Shown here: positions 35,186-46,093 of the stretch, piece by piece
How positions within the stretch are numbered: position 1 is the first letter of the stretch
Layout of the letters: each line of letters starts with the position of its first letter
Source: Syngnathus acus
Taxonomy: Eukaryota; Chordata; Actinopteri; Syngnathiformes; Syngnathidae
Direction: 5' to 3'
Assembly: GCF_901709675.1 (NCBI RefSeq)
Contig: NC_051102.1
Location: forward strand, 11,355,412 to 11,419,411
Length of the DNA stretch: 64,000 bases
Notes under the pieces: generated by a model
Database searches by the model: none
The model's input: only the letters and a program-made list of their open reading frames with translations
Told to the model about the DNA's origin: nothing
Program-made: the position numbers and the translations under genes

Positions 35186-38100
35186 ATGCCAGTTCAAGCA
35201 CCACAGTGGACAGAGTTCCTGCTCTGTCCCATCTGCACACAGACATTTGAGGAGACGGTTCGGCGGCCCATCAGTTTGGGCTGCGGTCACACCGTCTGCA
35301 AGATGTGCCTGAACAAGCTGCACCGCAAGGCCTGTCCCTTCGACCAGACGGCCATCAGCACGGACATCGAGCAGCTGCCGGTCAACACAGCCCTGCTGCA
35401 ACTGGTGGGAGGCCAGGTGGGACACCTTTCCTTTTTACATTCGGAACGTCTCAAGCGCACATGTCCCCAAAAGTGCAGCGCTACCTTTGGAGTGAGGCTG
35501 AACATGTTTAATGCACGAGGACATCTATTTGGACGTAAATCATTGAAACTTGAGCTAGCAGGCTGTTAGCTCCTGCGGTCCGTATGGCCCGGCCCGCAGA
35601 CGTATTGGAGCTTCAATCGACTTCAGAGCTTCCACTGCAATGAAATGTGAAAAGCCAGATGACCTTCTTAACAAGAGTCCCCCAATAGTTGCTGAATGTG
35701 TTGTTTGAATGCTAACTCTCTCTTTTTTTTTCTTTTTTTTTTTTTTTAACCAAGCGTTTGCTTAGTTAGAATTTTGCGAGGTGGTGTTTCCATAGTTGGG
35801 TGTGGCTCATTTCACGTTTTGGTTGTCGAGCAAATCGAGACCTAAAATCATGCATGTTAGGTTCGTGGACATGGTCTGCCATTGGCCGGTAACCAATCCA
35901 ATTTGTACTCCGCCTCTCACCTTAAGTCAGCAGCGATAGGATTGGCCTCACCCATGACCTTAATGAGGATAAGTGCGGTAAAACACCGGATGGATATTTT
36001 CATATGCCAACGGAGGATAGATGTATTTAGTACGTTCTAATTTGGGTGGGCCATGAATTGGGAAATGGCAGTGCAATAAAGGAACAGCTAAAAATAGAAA
36101 TGGTTCCCAGATATTTATATCATGTTTGGTAACGCGTGATGACGGTTCAAAGAGCCGTCCGTACATGTGACCAAGGCACGGTCTGCTTCCGCTGATTACT
36201 GAAGCGTTTTCCTTCAACTCCTGTTGTGTGCAGGTTCCTAAGGCCCAGCCAGTGGCCTTGATTAGCAGTCCTGAGGACTCGCAGCATTATGAGGAGGCCA
36301 GGCAATGTGTGGAGGAGCTGGCCCTCTACCTGAAACCCCTCAGCAACACACGAGGTGCTTCCAAACTCAAAACCCCTTCGTATCTGCTTGCTCATTTTTT
36401 ATGCCCAATACTCAGTGGATCTATTGCGGGCCCGCCCGCCCGCCCGCAGCAGCCAAATATAAAAGCAATACTGGATAATCACCAGTCGGCAACACATTGA
36501 GAATTTACCAAGGTGGTTGAGTCGCATGCCTGCCCGCTTACTCGTATCGATAAGTGCAGGTGATGAGTGCATTTTATTTTTTTCCCCCCCTTTCCCTTCA
36601 ACATCCTTATCGCCCTGTCTTGGCACAGGCTGACATCATGGCCGTGTGGTTTGTGATGACATCATTATGGACAAGTCATTCAGAGCGTGTGCTATGATTC
36701 CACGCAAACACAGCTACTAACACTGACGATGTCATGGCCGGCAGCGATCTGCGTGTTGATCGTAGTTGGCCTCTTTGCCGGTGCAAAGCGACAAACCCCT
36801 TGCTGTCAGAAACATAATGGGGATTTTCATCCATTTGCTCGCCAATCAGAATGATTGTTTGAAGTGACAGAAATTTGAAAACGTTTATCCAATGACTTTA
36901 ATGACCCTGTAAAACCTGAGGAACCGCTATGTGTGGTTCACCGGTGAGAGAGCTCTTTTTGAATTAAAACAAACAAAAAAACAAAAACGTGTACGAGGAA
37001 CAAAGCATTCAATGTCACAACCAACAACTTGACTGGTTTCTTTAGCAGAGCACCAGCAAAACTGGCTTGAGCTGTCACACAGAACTCGGGCATCACAATA
37101 TTGGGTGATGTCAACGGCAGCATGTGTCATGCATGGTTTTTGTGTAAACCGCAGCAAGTGTGTTGTTTGGATTTACCTCACCATCTTGGCATGCGGAAGT
37201 CATTACCCTTAAGTCTTTGTAATGGGCAATGTTGCTTGTTTAAAACGTGTGCAGTGCATAACGTCACCCAGAAATGTCTCAATTAGAGTGCAAACTATGA
37301 GTGCAAAAGAGTTTTTCTTGTGGCATCTTAGAGCGCAGTAGAAAGAATAGGCTGGCTCCAGGGAAAGTAAATAAGCAACTACGTCAGGCTTTCCATTTCT
37401 AATCGGCGATTAATCTCTTGGCCTGATATCTCACCAGGAGTCGGTTTGAGCAGCACAGCCCAAAGTATGCTGAGTCGACCCATGCAGAGGAAACTGGTCA
37501 CTCTGGTCCACTGCCAGCTAGTGGAGGAGGAAGGCCGCGTGCGGGCCATGAGGGCCGCCCGCTCCCTGGGCGAGCGAACCGTCACGGAGCTCATCTTGCA
37601 GCACCAGAACCCCCAGCAGTTGTCCTCCAATCTGTGGGCTGCCGTCCGTGCGCGCGGGTGTCAGTTCCTTGGCCCAGGTAGCTTGCTTCCTCCCTCACAC
37701 TGCCGCACCATCCCAAAAGCCATGCTGATTTGGATGGTTTTCCCGTAGCGATGCAAGAAGAGGCCCTGAAACTGGTCCTTCTCGCACTGGAGGACGGCTC
37801 GGCTCTGTCCAGGAAGGTTTTGGTTCTCTTTGTGGTCCAGCGGCTGGAACCTCGCTTTCCGCAGGCCTCCAAGACGAGCATAGGTCATGTGGTGCAGCTT
37901 CTCTACAGGGCCTCCTGCTTCAAGGTGCGTCAGAGGAACTTGAGTGGCATTTCATCCGAAATAACGCGACTCTTTGGTTTAGTGCCATAACTGTGGCATT
38001 GTCGAAAATGTTCTTCTAATCTGCCTGCTCAGGTGACCAAACGTGACGAAGATTCATCCCTCATGCAACTGAAGGAGGAGTTCCGCACTTACGAGGCTCT

Positions 38101-41100
38101 GCGGCGTGAGCACGACTCTCAGATTGTGCAAATTGCCATGGAGGGCGGCTTGCGCATTGCACCCGACCAGTGGTCTTCTCTCTTGTATGGGGATCAGTCC
38201 CACAAGTCACATATGCAGTCCATCATAGATAAGGTGCGTTTGCTTGTGGTGGATGGACTTCTGTGATCAAATACTGCACATTTTCCCCTTCTTTGTGTTT
38301 TTTTGCTGCGTTAGCACGCGTTAGCACGCGTTAGCACGCTTTCTCCACTTTACGGCAGTGAACATATTTGCATTTTCCAACCCGTGCGTGTACTGGATAA
38401 GCCAAGCATGAAAGCCCTGACGCGTTGACTCCCTGTGACCTACTTAGCTGCAGACCCCAGCGTCCTTTGCCCAGAGTGTCCAAGAGCTCACAATCGCCCT
38501 GCAGAGGACCGGCGACCCAGCCAACCTCAACAGGCTGCGGCCTCATCTGGAACTGCTCGCCAACATCGATCCCAGCCCCGGTAAGCAAAAGTAGTAGCAA
38601 GACTCAAAGATGGCCGAGCTGTGAGCCCAATTGTTCGGAAGTGCTCAGGTATGACATTGAAATATTGAAACCCGATTCCCGCCCGCTTTGCTCATTTCTC
38701 ACCCAGACGCTCCCCCGCCCACCTGGGAGCAGCTGGAGAAGGGCTTGGTGGCGGTGAAGACGGTTGTGCATGGCCTAGTGGACTTCATCCAGAACCACAG
38801 CAAGAAAGGGGCTGACCCTCAACAGGTAGTGTGATTTTATTTTATTTTTTTTCTCTGTGCATACGTAGGTTGGTTTCCATGCTTAGTAAGAAGAGTCAAA
38901 TGTGTTTGTAGCCTCCACAGCACAGCAAGTACAAGACGTACATGTGTCGTGACATGAAACTGAAAGGAGGCTGTCCCCGCGGAGCGAGCTGCACCTTTGC
39001 TCACTCTCAGGAAGAGCTGGAGAAGTCCGTCTCGATCCACTTCATATTACATGCGCTTGCTTTCTCTCCGTAGAGAGCAGTATTTAAATGGCGCCCTATG
39101 TTTTGTAGGTATCGAAAGATGAATAAGCGCTTGGCGGCTCGCCTGCCCGGTTCAGGCGGGCCCGAAGAAGGCCTTCCCCTCGACGTGTCCGTGACCAGGA
39201 AGCCTTCGCCCCTCACCAACGGGAGCGTTGCGCCCAACCTGCCTCAGCTCATCGCGCGCGGCGCAGACACAGTCCCGTACGAATTGCTGCGGAAGCCCCT
39301 CAAGATGGACGGAGGGTGCTCTAGTGCCCCGGGATCACCACCTGACCTGTGAGTAGACCATATGGCAGTGGCATAAGATGATGTTATTGACCTTTCTTAC
39401 AAACGCAGCAGTGTTGAGGTATTGACTGACTGACTGACTGACTGACTGACTATTAAGATTTGGTGCATTTCTTTTCAACTTAGCCTGGACCCCATGCCCA
39501 AGACTGGTATGCCTCTGCCACCTCATGCCCTGGCTCACCCACGGATGCCTTCAGATCATCTCTCCGGCGTGAAGCAAATGCCTGTTGCCCGAGGCTCGCC
39601 CGTGTACCCCAGCAGCAGCAGCAGCTCCCCGAGATGTTCTACTCTGACACGCGCCCGCCACCCTCTGCTTCCCAGTATGAGCCATCGCAGTATCCTCCAG
39701 GTACACTTGAGCTAAACAGGCCGCTGTGAGTGATGTGTGTCGCTCTGTCGCTCCTGGGGTTTGACTTTTCTTTTCCTCGTCGTTAGGGTACCCCTACCAG
39801 CAGCCACCACAGTATGTTTCTCGGGATTACATCCGTAACCCTCCGCCCCCGAGCGAGTCAGGACCTCCTTACCACGACCCATACCCTGGTTACGGACCAT
39901 CGGAGCGCCCTTACCAGGCTCCTCACTCGGGTCCTCCCTTTTCGTACCCTCACCCATCGCACTATGAACGTGTACGTCACGGGACCTACGCTGGGCCGCC
40001 GCCGCCGCCTCCGCCGCCGCCTCCTCCGCAGCCTTACCTGTCACCGAGGGATGGTCTGGTCAGGATAAGCTCTACTACGCCGTTGGATGTTCCCCCGCAG
40101 TCAGCCGGACAGGCTACCTCCATGTACCACCACCCAGAGCCCAGTGTGCGCGATCGATACCCACCGGAAGGCTACTACCCATCAGGAGCTCAATCGCAAC
40201 CCATGAGGACTTGTGTCAGGGTGAGCCATCGTTTGTTGATACCGATGCACCCATGCCTGCCTGCGTGGCAGCTTGCCTGCGTGGCTGCCTGCCTGCCTGC
40301 CTGCGTGGCTGCCTGGCTGCCTGCCTGCGTGGCTGCCTGGCTGCCTGCCTGCGTGGCTGCCTGCCTGCGTGGCTGCCTGCCTGCGTGGCTGCCTGCCTGC
40401 GTGGCTGCCTGCCTGTCTGCTGTATTAGCAAGATTTGATCTTATGCCACCCCACCAGGCCCTGCCATGTCCACCAATACTTCAAATTCACACTATATTTT
40501 CCATCAACTTTATGGTTGCACACTTGCTGTGTTCAAACTAAAAGTGTGATTTGATAGTTAATGAATCATCTGAATCATTTAAAATTCTCAGAACTACAGC
40601 CTTACAACACATATTATTCTTTGATTTTTTTATTTATTTTTATAGTCCTCTGTGAAAAAGCAAATTGGTTCTCTTGGTGGATTTCTTCACTCTGTCATCT
40701 TTCAATGTAGTCATCCACCATTCCGAGCAGTTCAGCACCTTCATCCTTTGTTGTATGTTCCCAGGCTTCGTATGCCGGCTCCCAGCCCAGTCTGGACTAT
40801 CTCCACCGCCGTCGCCTGGAGCTCCTCTCCCAGCTGGAGGAAAGGAAAGTTATTTCTCCACCGCCATTTGCAGCCTCCCCTACTCTCTCGCATCCGTTTC
40901 CAAGCGACTATCCTCCTGAGGTGAGCACCGTGGCATTTTCGGAAAATGTTCCAGTCAATTAGGTCATCGTTCAATCGATGTGCGATTTGTACGCCCGCAG
41001 TACGGCGACGAGCGTACCAACAGCATCGGGAAATGCAGAGAGCCAGACTACGCCGGCCAATACTCTCCATGGTCGTGCGATACCATTAGCTCCTACATCG

Positions 41101-42475
41101 GCACCAAGGATGCCAAACCCAAAGATGTTCTGGCTCCCGGTGCCATGGACATGATGGTGAGTTGAGATGACAAACGGCATAAAACAAACTTGACTCATTT
41201 TCACGTCTCCTGTCAGAATGTGGACCCTAAGGTTCTGAGGGAACCGTCGCTGGAGGCCCCCCGGAGGGGTGCAGAAGTAAAGGACGACGACCCCATTATC
41301 CCGTTTGGTCCCCAGCCCACAGTGTCACGCTTTGGCGCCATCTCCCGTACCTCCAAGACGGGTTACCAGACCGGCCCTGTCCAAGCTATGGTCTCCACCC
41401 CACAGAACCCAAACTCTAAACACATGTCCATGGCCGGTACAAAAAAAATCAATCGTCTCTCAGCACGCGTTTGTTTACGTCAGCCCCAGTTTGACTTTGG
41501 ATTTCCACTCCATCAGAATACATGTATGGAAGCCATGCGGGTTGGGGCGGAGCTTCGTACCCCTCCCACCAGACAGCCCAGGAAAGAGAACAGTTAAAGA
41601 TTGAGCTGCAGCAGGTCAACCAGCAGATCAGCCAACAGACACAGATGCAAAGCATTGAGGTGCAAGGCTTTTTCTTTTTCTTTTTTTTTTTTCCTTTAGG
41701 TTGTCGCATGGGGCTTTTCCTCGACGACTCCCAAGTTTTTTTTCTTCAATGAAGACTTAAATCAATTGACATTTGAAATGGTTTCCTCCTTGTGTTCACA
41801 GTCTGCCAGTAACCTGCTGCAGAGAGAGACCAGTGCTTTAGCAGGCCCGCCAGTGAGCAGCAGCCAAGTTCAGGCTGCCGCCGTGCAGTCGCAGCAGTCC
41901 CTCAAGTGGCCAACGGGGGGGGCCAGTGCTGCGGCCGCAGTCTCCAGTGAACAGCTAAGCCTGGAGCTCCACCAGGTGGAGAGAGAGATTGGAAAACGCA
42001 CTCGTGAAATGGCCATGGTGAGGTTACCTTCGATTCCGATTGGCTCGAGCACAGCGGTCGTGATGACCGCAAAACCAAATTTCATTGACACCGCAAGACA
42101 TTTTCTTTTCAAACACAGGAGAACCAAGTCGCCCACGAGGTTCAGCAGTACAAGATGAAATCGGCTGAGAATGGACAACCAGAGCACAAGACCCAACTGG
42201 AAGAAATCTCCCTTGCTCTCGGGTAAGTTCAAGCGCAAAATGGTTGTCTCTGAGTGGTGTCTCTCGTCAACTGGCTTTTTTTTATGCTTTTTTTTTTTTT
42301 TTCGGGGCGTCTGTGCAGTGAGGTGTCAAACGGCTCCAGTAGTCTGCAAGAAGGTGCAGTGGGCGGGTCCGTGCTGTCACTGACAAACAAGACGTCGACA
42401 TTGAGCCTGTGTTCTGACCCAGTCGGGACGAGCTCAGAAATGCAGAAGAACGGGGTTGTCCATTCCTGCTCTTAA
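35186..42475 (+). CDS. rc3h1: Roquin-1, RING and CCCH-type RNA-binding E3 ligase; one-base frame break in exon 10
   Basis: Eighteen coding exons: 35186-35416, 36234-36354, 37438-37677, 37749-37924, 38033-38233, 38448-38580, 38707-38825, 38912-39024, 39109-39348, 39484-39700, 39787-40220, 40765-40920, 41001-41156, 41217-41436, 41517-41659, 41802-42017, 42119-42222, 42319-42475. Apart from exon 10, phases agree; total 3377 nt (about 1125 residues if the frame were intact; human 1133). RING finger C14, C17, C33, H35, C38, C41, C50, D53; a ROQ RNA-binding domain, nearly identical to human, in exons 3-7; CCCH zinc finger C419, C428, C434, H438; Pro-rich middle; C-terminal coiled coil. Roquin-1 binds stem-loops in 3'UTRs and recruits CCR4-NOT. 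In exon 10 the frame shifts at a C4 run (39607-39610): upstream reads RGSPVYP, downstream [14 protein letters not shown], both family-like. Read as given, translation would stop at 40068. Confidence 0.95.
40250..40425. repeat. Minisatellite, unit GCCTGCGTGGCTGCCT
   Basis: About ten imperfect copies of a 12-16 bp unit begin 30 bases after the exon 11 donor of rc3h1. The unit matches the array beside ppm1l at 15.1 kb. Confidence 0.8.
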
Positions 42476-42495
42476 GCAGTACACACACTTGCACG

Positions 42496-42498
<3 letters not shown>

Positions 42499-42578
<80 letters not shown>
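42499..42578. repeat. CA microsatellite in rc3h1 3'UTR
   Basis: About 40 CA units just 25 bases after the stop codon. Confidence 0.9.
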
Positions 42579-42581
<3 letters not shown>

Positions 42582-43488
42582 CTGTTGAAAAGCATGCACC
42601 AGGCATACATCCACATTCTATTTAGAAGATGAGCAGTATCTGCCGTGATATGAATTTTCTTTCTTTTTGTTCTGTGAATGAGCTTTTTTTTTTTTTTTTT
42701 TTTTAATGACTTTCCTTGCCTGGAAACCATGGCATAAGATAACATTTCTTTGTGTGTGTTTTTGTTGTTCCTTCTCTCTCTCTCCCCCCCCTTGGATTCT
42801 AGACTTAACAAGGCTCACATTCAGGAAGAGGAACAGGGTGGTGATGGTGACAGTACAACTAAAAAGGGATTCACTCATCCCCCTCTGCCCCTCCCACTCT
42901 CAAGATTCATGTCACACGGCGTGCAAAAAAACGAAACAAAAAAAAAAAACGGTTATCGAGGCAAGCGGCCTCCAGAATCTAGCGTCACACTAATGCGCGG
43001 AGAAGAGCAGCAGCACGCAAGTTGTCCCTCGCCCCCAGAATCGTAAAAAAGAAAGAAAAGTGCTCGCACAGATCCAGATGGTCTGGGAAGGGAAAGAACG
43101 CCACCTGACTGCCACGAGAAGCATGATTTCTTTTATTTTTTTTAATGAATGCATTTTTAGGATGGACTACTCGTGCTATGTCTTTTTGCATACTTAACAG
43201 CAGTATATTAAATATTTAATGGAAGCATTCTGTTTTAAAGATTGCAACTTTCTTGATAAGGGAATGTGCTTCTTCCTCACCGTGGTCACAATAATGTACT
43301 CCACCAAAAAACAAAAAGTGCTTTGGCTGAATGCACATCTTCAGGGTCAGAAGTCACCTTCCTCCATCAGGGTCAATTTTGACTGATGAGCCTTTCCCTC
43401 CTCAGAGCTTCTCGTCTGGCCACTCACTCACAAAACAAAAACAAAAAAAAAGCCTCCCCATTGGGATGATCTCGTCACGTGGTCGCCT

Positions 43489-43503
43489 AACTTCTATGAA
43501 GTT
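43489..43503 (+). promoter_or_regulatory. rc3h1: Constitutive decay element (CDE)-type stem-loop in rc3h1 3'UTR
   Basis: AACTTC-TAT-GAAGTT is a perfect 6-bp stem closed by a pyrimidine-purine-pyrimidine triloop, matching the published Roquin CDE consensus UUCYRYGAA with extra pairing on the outside. It lies about 1 kb into the 3'UTR of the gene for Roquin itself. This suggests direct negative autoregulation. The match is seen in sequence; the function is inferred. Confidence 0.65.
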
Positions 43504-45210
43504 GCCTTCCCCTTTTTCTCATTTTGTTTTGTTTCCATGCTTTACATTACGATTTTGGGGGACAGGGAAAGTGTTTTGTGTGCGCTCATCAGGAAGTGCC
43601 AGCAAATTGTTTCCAGCGTCTTTTAGGAATCGCTCCAAAACTGTCATCATCATCATCGCCACTCGGCGAGTCTCGCTCTCCGTTGACACGTTTACTGCCG
43701 ACACCCAACGTTGGGGGCCAATGTTTTTGTGTCTGTTCCCGCTAGCCCGCCCGCTCGCTCGCAAGCGCTACATTTATCGTTTAGGTACACAGCTCACTTA
43801 TACATACGAGTATGTATACATACATTCATATACTAAAGCACTATTAACGTGCCACCTCTTATTCTACTCGCTCAACATTTATATTAAATGATCTCTACTT
43901 TAGAATCAGCAAGATGTTTCTTTTTGTTTGTTTGCTTTGTTTTTTTTGGTTTTAATTTTCTGTCCACTGGTTGCCAACACAGACGTTATCCTTTCCCAGA
44001 CGAAGGACTTTCTGTGCGCATTTGACGTGTGTTCACTTTAATCTTTTGTGTTCAAACAAAGATAAGACTATGCTTCCGAAGAAGACAAAATCGATTCTGT
44101 AACTTTGCAGGGGGGAGAATTTTTCTTTTGGGAGACTTTAATGGAGCTTTGTGTGTGTTAGTTGTATTGTAGAAAATCTCTCTCCACTTTTTCCCCCTGC
44201 TTTTATTTGCTCTGCCCTCAAGTTATGCTGTAATGAATGAAAAACAAAAACAAAGTGAATCCTGCACCCCCTTAAGAGGAGCCTCAGGAAGTTGACTTTA
44301 CAACTGACCTCAGATCCTCCTGTTTTCCGAATATTCAAGCCTGAAATGGTATGATAATGCAGCGTCCCAATGACCCTTTTCAAACAGTGCAATACTGCCA
44401 AAACAAATTGAGACTTTTTAAAAATGCATATTTTGAAGGAACTATTCTTGTCCAAGCAGGATTTGTACTTTCTTTTTTTTGGCTTTCTACAATAGAATGA
44501 ATATTGTGACCAAGAATATCACATTTTCCTTTTGTTGTTTTTGCTCTTGAGGTCTTCCTGTCACTTTATTCAAGTGCAAGTCAACCAAAACAATTCAAAC
44601 ACCTTTGAGTTCGGATAATGTCTCATTTGGGGCTTTACTACATAGCAAGAGATACCGTTTTGATGTTTCTGAGGGGAAACTGCTGTTTACCAATGAGATC
44701 ATGTCGTTAAAGCCCTCCACTCTCCAACTTTTCTTGAAACCACTGAGCTCTGTTACTGCTGTTTGAGGCTCGTGTTGTATTTTCCCGACTTTGTGGGTAA
44801 TGGAATTTGCAAAATGATTTTTTTTTTATTATTATTATTATAGCTTCCCTTGTAAAAAAAAAAAGATCATAAAAATCTCTTAAATTAAGGTACAGGTTTA
44901 ATTTCAGCAAGGAAAAAAGGTTTTATATGTATATTATACTCCATTAAGGAATGTCTAGAATTATCTTCCTCCAATGTGGATGTAGCCATTACGACGCCAT
45001 TTTGACTTTGTAAGAGAATTCACTGTGTGAAAATTGGTTTGCATTTTTGTATAATACAATCTGCTTTTTTGTTTGTTTGTTTGATACGAGCAAGAGGTCA
45101 AACTGGAAGTTTGAGGAGGAAAGAAAAAAATTGAACCTGTGAAATTTGACACAAAATGTAACTTATGTACTACAGTGATTCCGAGTTTAGGGGGAAAAGA
45201 TTAAATGAGA

Positions 45211-45990
45211 TTGCTAACTCTCGAGTGTTGCTCTATCTCCTTTTTTTTTTTTTTTTTTTACAAATGGTCAAAAAACATTTTGTAAACAGAAGTTTGTGTG
45301 CAGTATAGATGCATATTTACACAATTGCTTGAGCCAAGGTGAAATGTTAATAATGTCTCTAATCATGGATGAGCAGCTTGTGTCTCAGTGGATATGAAGT
45401 CAACGCACCCGTTCAGATGCAGTAATCCCTCATTTTTCGGGGGTGAGTAGGACGTTCCATTTAAATGTTATTTTTAACCTTAAACTAGAATCCCACAGTC
45501 AATTTCTAGTGGATTTATGCAATTTAATGCGACAAACCCTTGTCGTTGGCAACCATGAGGGTGATGCTAATCTTGCGCCTACCTTTCCTTTGATTTCTCA
45601 GGCAGGCGCCGACGCCAAGAAGAAGCACAAACCGGATGTACTCATGGTATTTTACTTTCGTTTTGGACGACAATTACAAGGCAGCAGCGCTTGAATTCCG
45701 TGAAATTGCGCCTCTGTCTGAAGATGCCGGATGACAGTTCAGGTAAGAGTTTTCTCTCTCTCACTCGCACACATTCAGTAACTGCTGCAACACACAACCA
45801 ACCTTGCATTGTTAATTTTAATTGTGGTTCACTTTTTTGGGGGGAAAACAGTACATTTGGTAGCAGTTGGAGAGGTAGGAGTGCCCTATTGTCACCAAAA
45901 GAAACATTTCACAATAATATGAAAAGCAGATGATCAAGATTTGGCTTTTTACCATGTGGATGTAAAAACAATGATGCTAGGTGTGAAGTA
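45211..45990. other. Region between rc3h1 and parl 3' ends
   Basis: No confident gene. Two exon-like pieces stand out: 45602-45646, flanked by TTTCTCAG and GTATTT and reading AGADAKKKHKPDVLM, and 45725-45742, starting at an ATG and ending at TTCAG|GTAAGA. I could not match them to a family. Confidence 0.3.
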
Positions 45991-45993
45991 ACA

Positions 45994-45999
45994 TTTATT
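45994..45999 (-). terminator. AATAAA polyadenylation signal for parl
   Basis: TTTATT on the + strand is AATAAA on the minus strand, 95 bases beyond the parl stop codon. Confidence 0.6.
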
Positions 46000-46093
46000 A
46001 ATAACATCCATGTCTGTGGATAAGAGGCTGTTTGCATATCCTGGGGGGGCGGGGGGATAATATGGACCATGATTCAGTTTTCTGAGGGGAGTT

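Larger units (their letters stand above)
42476..45210 (+). other. rc3h1: rc3h1 3'UTR
   Basis: Long AT-rich region after the stop, with a CA array at 42499-42578, several T and A homopolymers, and no coding signal. Candidate poly(A) hexamers are ATTAAA at 43207 and at 45200-45205; the latter is followed by a T-rich run and is my preferred end. A length of 2.7 kb is usual for a roquin 3'UTR. Confidence 0.55.
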
